Positions 23,333 to 33,897 of a DNA stretch of 64,000 bases are shown in pieces. The translations under genes were made by a program, and so were the position numbers. The notes beneath the pieces are model-generated. The model was given only the letters and a program-made list of their open reading frames with translations. It was not told the origin of the DNA and made no database searches. This stretch comes from Lasioglossum baleicum (lineage: Eukaryota > Arthropoda > Insecta > Hymenoptera > Halictidae). The stretch is from the NCBI RefSeq assembly GCF_051020765.1, contig NC_134934.1, forward strand, positions 5,904,001 to 5,968,000, in the 5' to 3' direction. The first letter of the stretch is position 1. Each line of letters opens with the position of its first letter.

Positions 23333-24059
23333 TACAGTCAAACCTTTCTTTGTGCGGTAGATAGGGACCGCAGAAAAAAAGCCACACAGAGAAATATTCA
23401 CAAACTTCATAAATAGCTATAACAAATAATTTTTCATAACATATATTAAAGAAAATTTGTTTTATGCGGTGGAGAGGGACCGCATAAAAATGTCTCACTT
23501 ACAAAATACGTGAAAGCTTTACGAAATAGCGAGAAAGTGCTTTCCAAACAAAACAAATTATTAAATTAGACATGGAAACATTAAAAAAATTTTAATTTCT
23601 CATTTTAAACATGGAGAAATTTTCAAAATTTACATAATCCAATACTACCCGTCGTAGTCCAAAACGCGCATATTCTTGTGATTATCTGGCTCGAAGTGCA
23701 CTCGTCACTTGAAGATGTTAGATATAATTATTATACATTTTTAGCATGTAACAGATCCTACACCATCTTTAGCAGGCAACAGAACCCACTTTACTGTTAT
23801 TAAATCTGTGGCGTGGATCAGAACTAGCTTCAACCACCGACGAGATAATATTAAATGATATTAACTATTAAATAATAGTTCTTGATAATTCTTAATAAGT
23901 CCTAAAGAGTCCGTGATACATACACACTGATAGAAAAAGAAGTGATGCCAACACCGTTGAGATTGACCTAACCTCGCGGCGAACTTACATATGGCGAACA
24001 GAATCTCAATATTCATATACCGCATAAAAAAAGACCGCACAAAAACAGGTTTGACTGTG
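23333..24059. mobile_element. Non-autonomous DNA transposon with pogo/Tigger-like ends (723 bp)
   Basis: The left end is TA then CAGTCAAACCTTTCTTTGTG CGGT. The right end read inward is CAGTCAAACCTGTTTTTGTG CGGT. Subterminal copies of a TATGCGGT / ACCGCATA motif occur inside both ends (about 23,465 and 24,019). The right TA has become TG. CAG-starting, C-rich ends with repeated GCGGT-type subterminal motifs resemble Tigger/pogo elements in general layout. That assignment is inference. The interior is AT-rich with no transposase. Confidence 0.75.
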
Positions 24060-24129
24060 CAGAGTCTGAATTTTCAGCATACTATGAATGGTTTGCTGTC
24101 ATTAGTGCAACATAACAGAAAATATCTTG

Positions 24130-24224
24130 CAGTCTCCTCCAGTCTCGTATTTTGCGTTTGTCCAGGAGGTTGCGTATGCTAAACGTTGCAAATGCCGGAC
24201 CAGTTTCGCGGGCGACACCCTGTA
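24130..24224. mobile_element. Possible relic end with ACACCCTG-TA terminus
   Basis: GGGCGACACCCTGTA reads on the minus strand as TACAGGGTGTCGCCCGCGAA. No inverted partner was found nearby, so this could be a decayed copy or coincidence. Confidence 0.3.
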
Positions 24225-26199
24225 CAGCGAGGCTAGCAGAGGGTGAGCCGCGGCAGGGGTTGCCAGGATTATTCTGCGAGGTCGCCGCTCGTGTATGCAA
24301 TTAAAGTCAACAGGTCCTCTCGTGTCTGAAAATAATGGGATGTGGAGTCGGTCGGAATTGAGGCGGGCGCTGCCATGCCGGTGCAAGAACCGCGTTAGGA
24401 CGGCTCGAGAAATGGGGGATGGGAAAGATAGAAAGAGAAAGAGGGAGTTAGAGAAGGAGAGACCCGGCACAGTCAGCCCGGGGATGCTCAATGAAATTTC
24501 ATTTCGAAATTTGAATAACGAGATGGAGGATTCTTTGCCGGGCCGAGATTACTCGCGATCCGCCGCGCCGCGGCCCGGGTCGCCGTTCAAAGCGCACCCG
24601 CGGGTTTTAATCGCGGAAACCGGTCCGTGTAATTTCTGTAACAGCGACTTTTCCGCAGCGGCGACTTATTACTATCGTCGTTAACCGTCTCGACGGAGTC
24701 GCGGAGCCCCTTTGAAGCGCGAGTGCTCGTGTTTAGGCGCGGGCACGTAAGACCACTCGACAAACCCCCTTTTTCCATCCCCCTATTGCAACTCGCTGTA
24801 CCCTTTCCGTAGACCCGTCACGACCATTATTCCGCGTTTTACAAGAAGCCGAAGGGGTGGCGACTGGGGTGGGAACCACTGACGCGATTGTTTACTCCTA
24901 CTCGATCGTTTATTTGAATATCAATAGTGAATGGGGACTCGCTACAGGGGTCCGGAACACGCCTGTTCCTCCACCCTCTTTTTCCTCTTCTCCTCTCCCC
25001 TTACTCTCGTCGTCGAGAAAATTCAATATTGCAGCCACGCGTAATTGACGATCTTTCTTCCAATTTTCCCTCTTCGACGCCCTCTGCCACCCTTTACGTC
25101 ATCGCAGTGTGACGTTCGATCACTTTGTTAGTTGACATCGCTGCGATTTAAAGGGGTGCTCAAACTTTCACCAGCGGTGATGGTCGCTCAGCAAACTTCT
25201 TGAGAGGGGATACTGATAATTTTAGATTCATGAAATTTTTTAGGTTTGTTCCAGCATGTTTGTACCACGTTCAGGAATTTGTAGGTGATGATATTATTTC
25301 TAGAAACCGCCCCTTCGTCGATCCACTGCAATTATGACGTTCGATCACTTTGTAAATGCACTTTGATAACTTTTTGGAGGGATATTGACGGCGTTGCTTT
25401 TACGAAACTCTGCAGATTTATTCATACATGTTTACACTGTGTTCACGAATTTTTATAGGGTGACATCAACAAATTTTCGCAGTACGATTAATTCGCAAAA
25501 TTGGTGTCCGAATATCACGCAATCGAAGCCCCGTCAAAGAGTTGCAATTAGTCCGCGGCATGAATGTCCCAGGCTCCCGATCGAGCAAAATCGTTTAACG
25601 TCATAGCGGCGCTGATTCCACGCCCGTGTCTGATTATCCGAGCGACGGTTTCCGCAATCTTCGAGCCCCGATGAGGAACAGGTAATATTTGCATCGGTGT
25701 CTGCGGACTCGTCGACGCCGATATTCACCCCATCCTCTCTGCAACCGTCTTTCTCTCGATCGTTCTCATGGTTCGGGAGACTTTCGCAAGTTTTCTAATT
25801 AGTATGGTGCCTCTGGCTGTAAGCGAACTCGGCTCCTCGACGATTTAAACCGGGGGAAAACGGGAAAGGAACGCGCCTTTGAGTCTTCGCCCGGGAACTT
25901 TTGGTTTCCCCACCCCTCGAGAAAGCTCTCTCTTTCTTTCTCTCTCCTGAGAGACAAGCCGTAAAGTCGGTCCATCGACTCCGAGATTTCCCGACAACGT
26001 CTTTCCCCTTTATTATTCGTGCTCGCGCTTGTTCGCCCCCCCTCCCCGGTGTGTCTACCACTCGGACTGCGAAGTTACATTGCGCGAAGTGTTCCGCTTC
26101 ATCTACCGTGGCGATTCTTTCGCATTTCACGGAGTTTCAATCCCTTCTTCTGCATATAAGCCGCCGCGAATCGGCTCTCTTTGATTGGCGGTTTTACTA
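24225..26199. other. Non-coding stretch
   Basis: CpG-rich at 24,330-24,780 and 25,540-26,170. Chance frames only. A diverged duplication inside it is listed separately. Confidence 0.45.
25105..25466 (+). repeat. Diverged direct duplication, about 220-bp period
   Basis: GTGACGTTCGATCACTTTGTTA at about 25,108 and ATGACGTTCGATCACTTTGTAA at about 25,331 start two copies. Both continue through GA.GGGATA.TGA, TTCAT, and TGTTTGTACCACGTTCAGGAAT against TGTTTACACTGTGTTCACGAAT. Moderate similarity with gaps. Confidence 0.5.
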
Positions 26200-26766
26200 G
26201 GGTCATTTCATGCCAAATCGATCACTTTTTGCAGGCACCATCGTCGATTTTGTTCTAAATGAAATATCGTAGTCTATGTGAAATTAGGGGGTGTTTAAGT
26301 CATCATTTTGCCGGTTTCGAATTTTTTTAGAAATGGCAGGCCTTCAAAGTTTTCAATTTTTGACCATTTCGGCGAAAACGGGCGTCACTTACGAATTTTT
26401 ATCGCAGGAACTGTTTGTCCGATTGAGCTATATTTTTTTCGTTTTATTCGGAAAGCATTGGGCTATTACAAAATAATTTTTTGAACCTTGACAATCAACT
26501 TTATAATGTCGAAAAATTTAAAATAAAAATGAAAAATTAGAAATTAGAAAATTTAAACAAATTCTTCTGTTACGTTTTTTTAATGATGGGGCGCAGTGAT
26601 TTAAATTTTGAAAAAATATGGTTATATTCCTTGAAGTTTCCCCTTTACAATGAGCCCTTGAAAAAGATGGAGCCATAAAATTTGGCGTCACAATGAGCTG
26701 ATAAAGTGCGCCGTGTACTTTACGATGGTGCCTGCAAAAAGTGATCGATTTGGCATGGAATGACCC
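26200..26766. mobile_element. Non-palindromic DNA transposon with 45-bp GGGTCATT termini (567 bp)
   Basis: Left end GGGTCATTTCATGCCAAATC, GATCACTTTTTGCAGGCACC, ATCGT. The right end is its reverse complement with one clear mismatch (CATGGAATGACCC). Inverted termini of about 45 bases frame an unrelated AT-rich interior. Flanks are ACTA and ACTG, so a short duplication (ACT plus one changed base) is possible but not clear. Superfamily not assigned. No transposase frame. Confidence 0.8.
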
Positions 26767-27072
26767 ACTGGTCTTCTTTCATCCAAGCTCACATATTTTT
26801 ACAATTTTCCCTTAGCGATTAGAACATATCGCTCATGCACAAAACAAACGTCACAAATAAAAAGATACAAATGCTACAGGAGAGCGCTTCCAAGTCCTTC
26901 GATAGTTCAACTAGCTGTGATTGCAAGCAAAAACAAGTAAAACCTAATAATTGTATAAGAAAAAACTTAAAAAATTAGAGTTGTGACGATTTTCTACATT
27001 AGAAACACACCTCTGACGGGCATTTGAATGCAATAAAAGGAAAACTGAATAATTTTGAGTTGTGATGCTTTT
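26767..27072. other. AT-rich unique sequence
   Basis: No exon or element end seen. Two loosely similar blocks containing TTGAGTTGTGATG and TTAGAGTTGTGACG lie about 75-80 bases apart. Confidence 0.4.
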
Positions 27073-27178
27073 CAGGCACAGATAAAAAGTTTAAAAATCG
27101 TGTCCTTTACTTTTTCCTTCGCAATTGCGACCAATAACAATTAAAAAAGATATTATTTACACATTAGCTAGTAAACCA
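27073..27178. mobile_element. Fragment of the 4,052 palindrome family
   Basis: CAGGCACAGATAAAAAGTTT, then AAAATCGTG, ACTTTTTCCTTCG, CAATAACAATT and TATTATTTACACATTAGCTA GTAAAC matches 4,540-4,650 of the intact element over about 105 bases. Both termini are missing. Confidence 0.7.
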
Positions 27179-28466
27179 AAGTAAAAACCATCAAAATTGG
27201 GCTTTCTACTTCAGTGGATTTTCAACTGGATCAACTGAATCTTCTCTTGCTTAATGTGTTCCTTCATTAATTTATCATGAACATTATGTGCAATCAATTT
27301 ATGCTGTACAAAATCTCAAATTATACCTGACATTTTTCGTCTACACCATCGAGCTTCACGACCAACAAAGCGAAGTAATGAAAGAGTTTGCCAAAGGGTA
27401 GATAAATCGTTTGCCTAATCCCCATTCGGAAAGTTATCGTACAACGGTGCGGCTCACGGTGTACACCGTAGGCTATCGACTTAATTCCTCGCGTAAGTGT
27501 CGGTGGCTATAACGTGCCATTCGTTTTTATTGGAATGTTCGGTTGGCTTGGGTCGCAGTCGATTTTTTTCTCGAGAGCCCGGCCGGTCGCGAAACTTCGA
27601 GGTATAAATTGCGAATAAGTTTCCCGTGGGAGGTTCGGCCGGACGGGCTGCGGTGTAATCTCGCTCGATTTTCTTTATCGGAAATTGGAGAACGGGTCAG
27701 CTTTGTCTTCCGACGTTTTTGTAACAGCCGAGGCCCCCCGGAAGTTTGAAATGGTTTCTCGATCGGGGACGAGTAGAGACATAAAAATTTCATCCTGGAA
27801 AACCAGGATTACAAACGCACCGCAGACGCTCTTGTCTCCTCCTACCGTTAAATTAACAAACACGCGGAGCGACGCCGAGGAAACGGCGAACAAAACGACG
27901 CTAAATGCGGACGCTGCATTTTTAAAAGGAATTATGATCATTATTAAATGATACTGAGACTTCTTGATCCGTCCCGGCCGTTTTTCGTTGCCGTTCGCTG
28001 CTTTCCGAATTATATACGCTGTTTCTGGATTGTCCATCATGTTTCTATTAAATAACAAAGAGAATCTCGCTTATCCCCGGGCAACTGTCCCCGACTAGTA
28101 TGAAAAAATGCTCGACAAAGCAGCTTTAGAATAAGCTTTTTTTATCAAATTATATTTCTGTTTATCATGGCGTTGCGTCCATGTAACTGTTTTTTCCAAG
28201 CACGTTTTTATACCGTTACAAGGTATAACAATTAAAGTAGCGGAGGAGAATTAATTTTGTTACTGAAATGGTCTGTTGGGATTCTGCTGGGAGATGGTTT
28301 ATGCGATTTCAAAGTCGCTGAAGCAGAATTATTTTTCTTTATGGAATAATACGATGTAGATTACTGTTAAGACAATAGCCAGTGCGTTCGTGAAAAAGTA
28401 AGCAAAGTTGCATGTGCTTCTACACGGTTTTCTAAAACTTCAATTTTCTTAGCACTCGAATGGCCT
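27179..28466. other. Non-coding stretch
   Basis: CpG-rich around 27,540-27,920 with overlapping chance frames on both strands. Nothing else seen. Confidence 0.45.
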
Positions 28467-28561
28467 AGATTGATTTTTTATCTAGCGCTTTTGACTACTG
28501 AAAAACCCCATCTTTGCATTATCGAGAAATAAGAAGGGGCATCCCGCACCCTTGCAATTCT
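28467..28561. mobile_element. Fragment of the TTAA palindrome family
   Basis: GATTGATTTTTTATCTAGCG, CTTTTGACTACTGAAAAA, TCTTTGCATTATCGAGAAAT and GGCATCCCGCACCCTTGCAATT align with the right arm of the piggyBac-type palindrome at about 32,059-32,150. Termini and opposite arm are absent. Confidence 0.7.
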
Positions 28562-29478
28562 GGAGACGAATCTACCCCCTTAATGGGAGAAAATAAACAT
28601 TGGAAGGAGAGAAATATTGATTACTCCCAGACCTGTCCACGAAGGGCTAAAATGGTTCCGAGTGCGGAGGGTTAATGGGAATTGCGCAGAGGTCAGTGGT
28701 CTTGTTGAATGACTGTAAACCCAATCGAGGACCTTTCGGTGGATGCCAGCCTCTGGAAAAATGCGTGTGCGAAAGCTCCGTTGGCCGGTACAAATTGTCG
28801 AGCGTATCCGCGGCGAAAACACTCATCAATTCTCGAAGGAGCGGCTCGCCGAGGGTGCCATCGGGAGCCATTAGGTTTCCCCAGGATAACAGTGGAATCG
28901 GGACCCGCGATTTGCCTTCGCCACCCCGTTTCACAGTTTCATAGGAGCGCGTGGGTGCAAGAGAAAAGAGAGAGAGCGAGAGAGAGAGAGAGAGAGAGGG
29001 GGAGTGGTGTCTGTGAAACGGGTGTAGCAAAGCGCTTAAATTTAATCGGCCTGGAAATTCGGGGTCGGTGGCGCGCGGGAATAGGCGCGCGTAAAATTTA
29101 TTATCGCGTCAATTAGAAATTGATGGAACGCCGGACGATAATCGATTTAGGATCGAATCGGACCGAGCTCCGGAACGAGGGATCGGCTCGTTTTCCCGCG
29201 AGTCGTTTCCAGCCCGACTGCTTTTCCGTTCCATGACTGACAGAATTCACTGTCGAGCGCCACCATTCTCTTCTTCCCCCGCGCGCGCGCGTTCCATTTT
29301 CCATCGATTCGGTCCCCGCGATTCGTTTCCCACCTATTGTTTATTGTATGTATACTTCTGCTAGGAAATTGACTGGTTAATTGAATTATTTCTAGGTCAC
29401 CGGCCACCGTATGTACAACGCTCTGTAATTCTCTTACTAATGAACTGCGTCGCTCTTCGCGTTCCAATGCGCTACATG
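28562..29478. other. Non-coding stretch with a (GA)n run
   Basis: An interrupted (GA)n tract lies at 28,966-28,999. The remainder is CpG-rich (29,040-29,330) with only composition-driven frames. Confidence 0.5.
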
Positions 29479-29828
29479 TACAGGGTGTACCAAAATTCCT
29501 GTACATCCCGGAAATGGGAGGTTCCTGAGACCATTTGAAGCGACATTTTTCTTTGCAAAAATGTTATCCGCGGCTCTGTTTAGGAGTTATTAACGAAAAA
29601 CCGCGCGGACCAATCAGAGGATCACAGACAGACCAATCCGGCGCGCCAACTGTCGATTGGCCGACTGTGCTAACTCGCGTCTAGGTCGCGCTCTGATTGG
29701 TCCGTGTTTTTCGTTAATAACTCGTAAACAGAGCCGCGGATAACATTTTTGCAAAGGAAAATGTCGCTTCAAATGGTCTCAGGAACCTCCCATTTCCGGG
29801 ATGTTCAGGAATTTTGGGACACCCTGTA
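29479..29828. mobile_element. Family A palindrome, second copy (346 bp)
   Basis: TA flanks at 29,479-29,480 and 29,827-29,828. Ends are CAGGGTGTACCAAAATTCC at left and GGAATTTTGGGACACCCTG at right. It aligns along its length with the 16,651 copy but differs in the left-centre, where AGAGGATCACAGACAGACCA replaces part of the arm. The arms are therefore no longer perfectly symmetrical, and this copy looks older or came from another source. Confidence 0.85.
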
Positions 29829-31320
29829 TAGATTTTTTATTGACCGGGAGATAAGTATTAACGATTGGTTGAGTTGTTATTATCATCTGGATGACTACCT
29901 TGTTGTGAGAAAAATGTATGTTGAATTTCGTTGCAACGGATATAATCCATAATTTAACCCCTTGACTTCGTCCTCCAATGATGAAACCCGGATCTAATTT
30001 GACCCAGAGGTCTACAAGAAGCACCTCCAAAAATATCTTGAAAAAATAGATAAATTATGAATGGTCTCGAGCATCGTCAAAAAATTGAGAAGTTGCAAAA
30101 ATACAGTTGCCATTCCAGCGAATTTTCATTAAATGGTCCTGGCAAAGGGTTGTACCAAATATTTCGATATATCGGATGTACATACATACATATATGTATG
30201 TATACAAACATGTATGTTTCGTTTTCAACCAACGTCAAGGCCGACCACGCCTGGAGGATGTTGTTCTCAACGCAATTTTACGACGATATTTCGGTTTTCA
30301 TCCTGTCTCGTTTCCCCCTCATCCCATGACTGCACCACCCCTCTTCCCGACTGTTTTCTTTTTTCGAAAAAACGTTGAGCGTAAGCTGAAAGGTTAAATA
30401 TTTCAGCAGACGAACGTTTTTTCGGAATACCGGAAAATGGCGAGAGAGCGTTTTGAAACGGAACCTATATAGGAAAAACGTTTTTACCGTTCGAAGGGTT
30501 CCGACATTCCGACGGTGAATCAAACAAGCTCACATTTAATGTTATCTTTAATGAATTGCGGCGACTATGCTTTGCTTACAGTTTTATTAAATTTTTTATT
30601 AAATGTATTAATTTGATATGGTGTACTTACTAGAAATTAGGGGCAGGCTCCACGCCGTGAGCCTGGAACAAACAAAATATTCAACTGAAGTTGATTTATC
30701 GATTAATACATCAATTATCCCGATTTTGAACACACCATCACTATTTAGATCTTTCACATACTTAAAAATTAAATATACAAATGACAAGCCGCATGTCGCA
30801 CAGAGATTCGACTGATCTCAAACAAAACTAAAAAAATCATCAAAGAGAGAGATCCTGCGGCAGGATGCGGCTAGGGAAATCATGCTCATTGATCCAAAGG
30901 CAAAAGTTTGCGGGGGATTGGAAGTCGCGTCGCGTCGCGTCGTGGGGGTTAATTCATTAAAGGGCGGCTTAAGCCTTTGCAAAAAGTCAGGCTTGTTCTC
31001 GAGCCCGGCGGCTTTGGCGTTACGCGAATCGCGTCCCGGCGCGCATTACTATGTGCGACGCGTCGCGAGTGCACACGCGGAAGCGCATTGTGGATTCCGT
31101 GCGTGTCGTGTGCAGGCCGGAAATAATATCTATCGATCCGACCTCGGGTCCGTGGCGGAGGTGGTCCGCGGAGGCGCAGGATAAAAGTGCATCGCGGGTG
31201 CATCCACCGTGAGAACGGAATCACCATAGATCGTCGTCGATCGGTACGTGCGCGCCGCGAGCGACTCTCTGTTCCGACGATCGATTCGATTCGACTCGAC
31301 TCGGTTTGCTACGATTCTTC
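29829..31320. other. Non-coding stretch
   Basis: AT-rich to about 30,850, then a CpG-rich block (30,880-31,330) with GTCGC repeats at 30,924-30,941 and a possible TATA-like ATAAAAG at about 31,180 that lacks a clear initiator. No exon identified. Confidence 0.4.
30183..30202. repeat. Perfect 20-bp palindrome in TACA/TGTA simple sequence
   Basis: TACATACATA / TATGTATGTA is self-complementary. Best read as simple sequence able to form a cruciform or hairpin. Confidence 0.6.
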
Positions 31321-31410
31321 ACGGCAGACCGAGTGCGGCGGAATCATCGACAAAATGGTCTTTAAACGGAGACGAGGAGAAGAGGAAGAAAGGAGAGGAA
31401 AGATGGCGGG
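31321..31410 (+). repeat. Direct repeat, left copy (partner at 32,671)
   Basis: CGGCAGACCGAGTGCGGCGG A-TCAT-CGAC-AAAATG-GTCTTTAAACGG, then a purine-rich AGAAGAGGAAGAAAGGAG tract. The same order of blocks occurs at 32,671 with about 25% difference. Whether it is a duplicated regulatory piece, paralogous exon remnant or chance duplication is unknown. Confidence 0.55.
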
Positions 31411-31544
31411 ACGATGGAGAAACATGTTGTTTGCCAGAACTGGACAACATTCAATGGTCTAGGATTTTCAAATGATTTTATTTCGAACGTAAAGGTACAT
31501 ATTACTATCGCGTGCTATCACGCTATAGAGAAATAATAAAACAC

Positions 31545-32514
31545 CTTTCCCTTTGCAAAAATGTCCTGCGCAGCATTGTTAAGAAGATATCAACGAAATA
31601 CACTGACCAATCAGAGCGCGACATCGGCCGAGATAAACTCCACCCACTGTAACATAGTTGGTCCATGTTTTTCGTTAAGGTAGTCTTTTCCATCAAACGA
31701 CGCTCGCGTGTGAACACTCACACACCGCTAGACCACGTAAACGTACGCGAGGATTGCAAGGGTCCGGGATTCCACTTCTGATTTCTCCATAATCCAAAGA
31801 CTGGGTTTTTTAGTAGTCAAAATCGCTAGATGGAAGATCAATCTAGTGCGCTGTTTGCTTCAAAAGTCCTTCTTTTACGTTTCCGAGCAATGGTTTTGCA
31901 ATACTTGGCTGTATGTTGCCCGTCGGAGAGGCTAGTACGCCGGCGTGACTGCAGCGTCATCTGACCAGCAACATGTGACGGGCAACATGCAGCCAAATAT
32001 TGCAAAACCATTGCTCGGAAACGTAAAAGAAGAACTTTTGAGGCAAACGGCGCCCTAAATTGATCTTTCATCTAGCGATTTTGACTACTAAAAAAACCTG
32101 TCTTTGCATTATCGAGAAATCAGAAGTGGAATCCCGGACCCTTGCAATCCTCGCGTACGTATACATGGTCTTGCGGTGTGTGAGAGTTCACGCGCGCGCG
32201 TCGTCTGTTGGAAAAGACTCCCTTAATAACTTCACAACAAAGCTGATGTGATTTGACACACGAGTTTGTATGTCGCGCCAAAAGAGAATGCTCTAGAAAA
32301 CACAATGCGCAGGTTACATGCGCATACTCGGTACTTGCGTTGATGTAGATTCTTTTTACCGCCATGATGATGTTCACTGTACGCTTGATTAAAAGTATTT
32401 TGCGCCGTTGCGAGTGTTGAAGAAGTAAAGAATATAAAACCCAACAAAAGCCGCGGAAATGACCTGAGGAATCAATCCTTTCAAGGAAATGCATTATTTT
32501 GAGGACACTCTGTA
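31545..32514. mobile_element. Family A palindrome, decayed copy split by a later insertion
   Basis: The left arm is recognisable as CCCTTTGCAAAAATGTCCTG, AACGAAATACACTGACCAAT, CAGAGCGCGAC (31,549-31,623). The right arm begins GTTGGTCCATGTTTTTCGTTAA (about 31,657-31,678), is interrupted by the TTAA element, and resumes TTAATAACTTCACAACAAAG (32,223 onward). It ends near CCGCGGAAATGACCTGAGGA and GGACACTCTG-TA at 32,512-32,514. About 190 bases of unrelated sequence also sit inside the distal right arm. The left terminus is not identifiable. Confidence 0.6.
31675..32226. mobile_element. piggyBac-type palindromic MITE (544 bp) with exact TTAA duplication, nested in family A
   Basis: TTAA at 31,675-31,678 is followed by GGTAGTCTTTTCCATCAAAC. 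The other end, read inward from TTAA at 32,223-32,226, is GGGAGTCTTTTCCAACAGAC. The arms pair for about 240 bases. GAGGATTGCAAGGGTCCGGG at about 31,750 is mirrored at about 32,135. GAGCAATGGTTTTGCAATA at about 31,885 is mirrored near 32,003. The spacer of about 55 bases contains GGCTAGTACGCCGGCGTGAC. Joining the flanks through one TTAA restores the right arm of the family A copy. A fragment of the same family lies at 28,467. No transposase. Confidence 0.85.
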
Positions 32515-32670
32515 TGGCTCACCCGAGCTGTAGACAATTGATTCATAAATATTTCACCAGTTGTCAGAGACCTTACTCTGTAACTTCCAATAACAATTCT
32601 TCCATTTTTACAATTCCCAAAATGACTTTGGTCCGGGTAGATTAAATTAGTAACGATTGGTAACGCTGTG

Positions 32671-32775
32671 CGGCAGACCGAGTGCAACGGATTCATTGGT
32701 AAAATGTGCTTCAAACCGCGGTAAACGTAGACGGGGAACGAAAAAGAAAAGGAAGGAAAAGATAGAGAGACGAAG
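32671..32775 (+). repeat. Direct repeat, right copy (partner at 31,321)
   Basis: CGGCAGACCGAGTGCAACGG ATTCATTGGTAAAATGTGCTTCAAACCG, followed by GTAGACGGGGAACGAAAAAGAAAAGGAAGG. Same block order as the left copy. The frame here closes quickly (CCGCGGTAA), so a conserved exon is unlikely. Confidence 0.55.
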
Positions 32776-33389
32776 AGGGAAACGAGAAGGGAAGATAGAG
32801 CACAACCCTACCGGAAACATTGAAGATGAATCGAGTTACAAATATCGACTGGTCCGCGTCGGAACGTTTTGCATATTTCCGACGGGTTTATTTTCGATGG
32901 TTTGTTTGGTCAGTCGCGTGCCACCTCTCTCCCTCTCTGGCTCTCCTGCCGTATTTTTTCTATACGTTCTTTTCTGAGGCAGAGGATTTTTATTCGACGC
33001 GATATCTGGGAAAATCGGAGACATCAGCGTCGGTGTGTGGATCGAGTTATACATAACCCATGAACCGCAACGAAACGTTTCACCTTGTTAGATCGGCTTA
33101 TTCGGTTCCCTTGTTTGTGGACCGTGCAGGATCGTCCTCGTTCCTGTCTGATGAGCGACTTTATACGAGGCAGTATCGAGGGCCCGCGATATTGCCACTC
33201 ATATTTTTGTTCGACCCGGAGAACCGCACGGTTTTTCCATCGGGCGCTTGGACGACCGAGCACTTTCATGAATTAAACGATCGGCCTGCTTCGTTACAGG
33301 AATTTCCGGCCGATTTCAGCATCGATTTGCTCTTCGTTCTGTTCTGTGTAGCTTGTAGCTTCGATTATGATCGCAAGCAATCTCATCGA
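32776..33389. other. Non-coding stretch up to the retrotransposon
   Basis: Overlapping chance frames on both strands; nothing recognisable. The host sequence running into the insertion is GCAATCTCATCGAGTTTC and resumes as GTTTCGATTAGGCAAAG after 38,325. Confidence 0.5.
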
Positions 33390-33394
33390 GTTTC

Positions 33395-33669
33395 TGTTGA
33401 TTGTAATAACGGCAAGTCTGTCGATAAAGTAGGTGCAAACAATTATCATCTGAACAGATAGTTGTAGTGACACCTGTTGTGTACTACTGCGTGTTGTGTA
33501 TACTCTGAACAATGTATCTAATACAGTCTCTGTACGACCGCACAACCAGAAGGTCTTATATACAAGTATCAGATTAAAGTGTTATATTAAAACCAGTCTA
33601 TACATATATTCCTACTCTGCTCATACCCAGTAAAAGTAATACTGTTATTACAACAGATAAAATTCAACA
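33395..33669 (+). repeat. 5' LTR (275 bp)
   Basis: Starts TGTTG and ends CAACA, the inverted TG..CA termini. Compared base by base with 38,051-38,325, I see no difference. Holds the presumed promoter (TATATA at 33,557). Confidence 0.97.
33557..33562 (+). promoter_or_regulatory. Probable LTR TATA box
   Basis: TATATA inside CTTATATACAAG is the best TATA match in the LTR. ATTAAA hexamers at about 33,573 and 33,586 could serve as poly(A) signals in the 3' copy. The start site is not obvious; an A in ACCAGTC at about 33,595 is one candidate. Confidence 0.45.
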
Positions 33670-33683
33670 GGTTATGGGCCCAG
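33670..33683 (+). promoter_or_regulatory. Primer binding site for the initiator tRNA-Met 5' half
   Basis: GGTTATGGGCCCAG directly follows the LTR. It is complementary to the internal CTGGGCCCATAACC of insect initiator tRNA-Met, at the anticodon arm and not at the 3' CCA end. Copia-type elements are known to prime from such a cleaved tRNA half. Fourteen bases match. Confidence 0.85.
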
Positions 33684-33897
33684 GTCCAAAGAAAAGTAAA
33701 AAAGGTAAAAACTAAAAACTAACCTAATACTAAGAGCTGTCGAAAAGTCTAAGCAAAATTAAAATCAAGTAAAAAATAATAAAGAGCAGTAATAAGTAAA
33801 ACTGTAGGAAAGTGAAAAAATTAATAAGGCTAACAAGTTAAACCATAAGTGTTCTGTTCGAAATTCAAATACACGTGGTCGTGAAACAAAAGTGAAA

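Noticed and set aside
16651..32514. Repeated inverted units as a CRISPR array
   Set aside because: Copies are kilobases apart, are palindromic transposons with TA or TTAA duplications, and the genome is eukaryotic.
33892..33897. GTG start for the retrotransposon polyprotein
   Set aside because: GTG is not a normal eukaryotic start; the ATG two codons later has a good context.
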